Below, piece by piece: positions 28,894 to 29,747 of a stretch of DNA of 29,747 bases (within the stretch, counting starts at the first letter, position 1; each line of letters opens with the position of its first letter). Source of the DNA: a virus; the IMG/VR virus record IMGVR_UViG_3300017740_000048, positions 1-29,747 of that record; one strand, 5' to 3'. The position numbers and the translations under genes are program-made. The notes beneath the pieces are model-generated. The model had not been told where the DNA came from. It saw only the letters and a program-made list of their open reading frames with translations, and ran no database searches.

Positions 28894-29422
28894 AATGTTA
28901 GGTGGTACTGGAAGAGAAAAGTTTCCAGACTATGAACAATCAAGGCGAAGTGTTGTCGATAAATTAATTAAAGAAAACAATCTTACGTTTGGCGCAGAGC
29001 TTGGCGTGCAATCAGGTTATTTATTTTTCCATCTTTTAGATACACATCCAAATTTAATTCTTTTTGGTGTAGATTCTTGGATGGGTGTAAATAGAGATGC
29101 ATATGCCAAAATGAAAAAAGAAGTAAATGAAAAAGTGCGTAATTATAAAAATGGTATGATTATGAATATGACTACAATTGAAGCTGCAGAAAAAACTCCT
29201 GATGCAACATTAGATTTTGTTTTTATCGATGCAGATCATTCATATCCATCTTGTAAAATTGATATGCAAAAATGGTTGCCAAAGATAAAAGTCGGTGGTT
29301 ATATTATTGGTCATGATTGTGAAGTTCCATCAGTAAAAAAGGCTATTCAAGAAGTATTTGGAGAAAATTATCAGAAGGATGTTGATCAAGTATGGTACGT
29401 ACAAAAAGTAATGACAGAATAG
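28886..29422 (+). CDS. Class I SAM-dependent methyltransferase
   Basis: 178 residues. The SAM-binding glycine motif is GAELGVQSGYL, followed by LFGVDSW at strand 2 and DFVFIDADHSY (motif IV, acidic), then VGGYIIGHDCE. This arrangement is that of the Methyltransf_24 type, which acts on sugars or small molecules. No DNA-methylase NPPY or DPPY motif is present, so it is not an ordinary adenine or cytosine-N4 DNA methylase. The start overlaps the QueC-like gene by eight bases, and the end overlaps the next by 31. Confidence 0.85.
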   Translation: MDKMLGGTGREKFPDYEQSRRSVVDKLIKENNLTFGAELGVQSGYLFFHLLDTHPNLILFGVDSWMGVNRDAYAKMKKEVNEKVRNYKNGMIMNMTTIEAAEKTPDATLDFVFIDADHSYPSCKIDMQKWLPKIKVGGYIIGHDCEVPSVKKAIQEVFGENYQKDVDQVWYVQKVMTE

Positions 29423-29610
29423 AATTAAGCACATATTGGGGTGATGATGAATTTAGTCACCGTAAAGCATACGTAATGAAAAATTCACACGGTTATTATG
29501 TAGATATGTGGGAACATGAACAACTTATTGAATCGCGATCTTTATACGAGCATAGTGAAAGATACGCTGAAGACTGTGCAGAAAATTATGTAATGGGAAT
29601 ACCTAAATGA
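29392..29610 (+). CDS. Small conserved protein, unknown function
   Basis: 72 residues starting inside the methyltransferase gene (ATG 29392). YVMKNSHGYYVDMWEHEQLIE reads as a small antiparallel beta-sheet, and the end SERYAEDCAENYVMGI is a helix seen in short hypothetical proteins of marine T4-like phages. It joins thyX by an ATGA overlap, which supports translation. Function unknown. Confidence 0.72.
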   Translation: MVRTKSNDRIELSTYWGDDEFSHRKAYVMKNSHGYYVDMWEHEQLIESRSLYEHSERYAEDCAENYVMGIPK

Positions 29611-29747
29611 CAGTTAGATTAATTAGCTATAGTAAACCACCGGAGGAACTCTATGTCGGTAACGATCTCCAAGAACTTATTGCTTACGCAGCCCGTGTCT
29701 CGAATCCCTCGAACCAAGATAACACCGAAACCTCGGAAAAATTATTA
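29607..29747 (+). CDS. thyX: Flavin-dependent thymidylate synthase ThyX (3' truncated)
   Basis: Only the first 47 codons are in the window. MTVRLISYSKPPEEL, then LQELIAYAARVSNPSNQ and TSEKLL is the conserved ThyX N-terminus, where ARVSNP is the hallmark. ThyX makes dTMP from dUMP with FAD, NADPH and folate, downstream of the dCMP deaminase at 18602. The ATG overlaps the preceding stop (ATGA). GC is raised and more codons end in C (for example CTC, TCC, AAC) than in the gene before. The RHRxxS active-site motif lies outside the window. Confidence 0.9.
   Translation, partial: MTVRLISYSKPPEELYVGNDLQELIAYAARVSNPSNQDNTETSEKLL

Overview
This AT-rich window (roughly 35-38% GC by eye) comes from the genome of a T4-superfamily myovirus. 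Its gene content and order (22-23-tail protein-uvsY-uvsW-55-47-46-45-44-62-regA-43 ... uvsX-41) resemble the marine 'far-T4' phages such as cyanophages and pelagiphages rather than T4 itself. Supporting traits are a short gp62, a DNA polymerase of about 830 residues, an Hsp20, a twitch-type radical SAM protein and a ThyX. The host cannot be read from this stretch. Every gene is on the + strand, genes overlap or abut, and I see no tRNA, CRISPR array, integrase or insertion sequence. Both ends cut genes: gp22 at the left and ThyX at the right.

Layout. 1-2471: end of the head module (scaffold gp22, major capsid gp23, a terminator, then a tail-tube-like protein behind a T4 late-type TATAAATA box). 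2477-11632: recombination, late transcription and replisome genes (UvsY, UvsW, gp55 late sigma, gp47/46 nuclease, gp45 clamp, gp44/62 loader, RegA) with a glutaredoxin and small proteins in between. 11640-13563: accessory block with Hsp20, four small unknown proteins (one with ten cysteines), a T4-type lysozyme and an A-type Fe-S carrier. 13576-16123: gp43 DNA polymerase. 16127-24552: nucleotide and probable DNA-modification block with a MazG-like hydrolase, a prim-pol-like protein, an Nmad1/DUF1599-like protein, a dCMP hydroxymethylase, a dCMP deaminase, two large unrecognised proteins, a fold-type II PLP enzyme, a GDSH/SGNH-like protein and a radical SAM enzyme. 24525-29747: UvsX, an APS-kinase-like P-loop kinase, an HxxH nucleotidylyltransferase, gp41 helicase, a short QueC-like PP-loop protein, a SAM methyltransferase and the start of ThyX.

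Regulation is unusually legible. Nine promoters share a TTTACA or TGTACA -35 box, exactly 17 bases, and a TGGTATAAT extended -10 box. They precede uvsY, 55, 45, 44, 43, mazG, the Nmad1-like gene, the PLP gene and uvsX. The distance from -10 box to start codon falls into two groups: 20-28 bases with a Shine-Dalgarno, or 6-9 bases with none. The second group implies leaderless mRNAs.

The most interesting content is the modification block. The hydroxymethylase carries the Asp expected for dCMP rather than dUMP, so 5-hydroxymethylcytosine is the likely starting base. A kinase, a nucleotidylyltransferase, a PLP enzyme, a radical SAM enzyme and two unknown large proteins nearby recall, in kind, the thymidine-hypermodification pathways of other phages. 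Whether this makes a hypermodified cytosine is inference. Further oddities are intragenic islands of high GC and altered codon use (strongest in gene 46) and a possible membrane-protein gene nested in the lysozyme gene.
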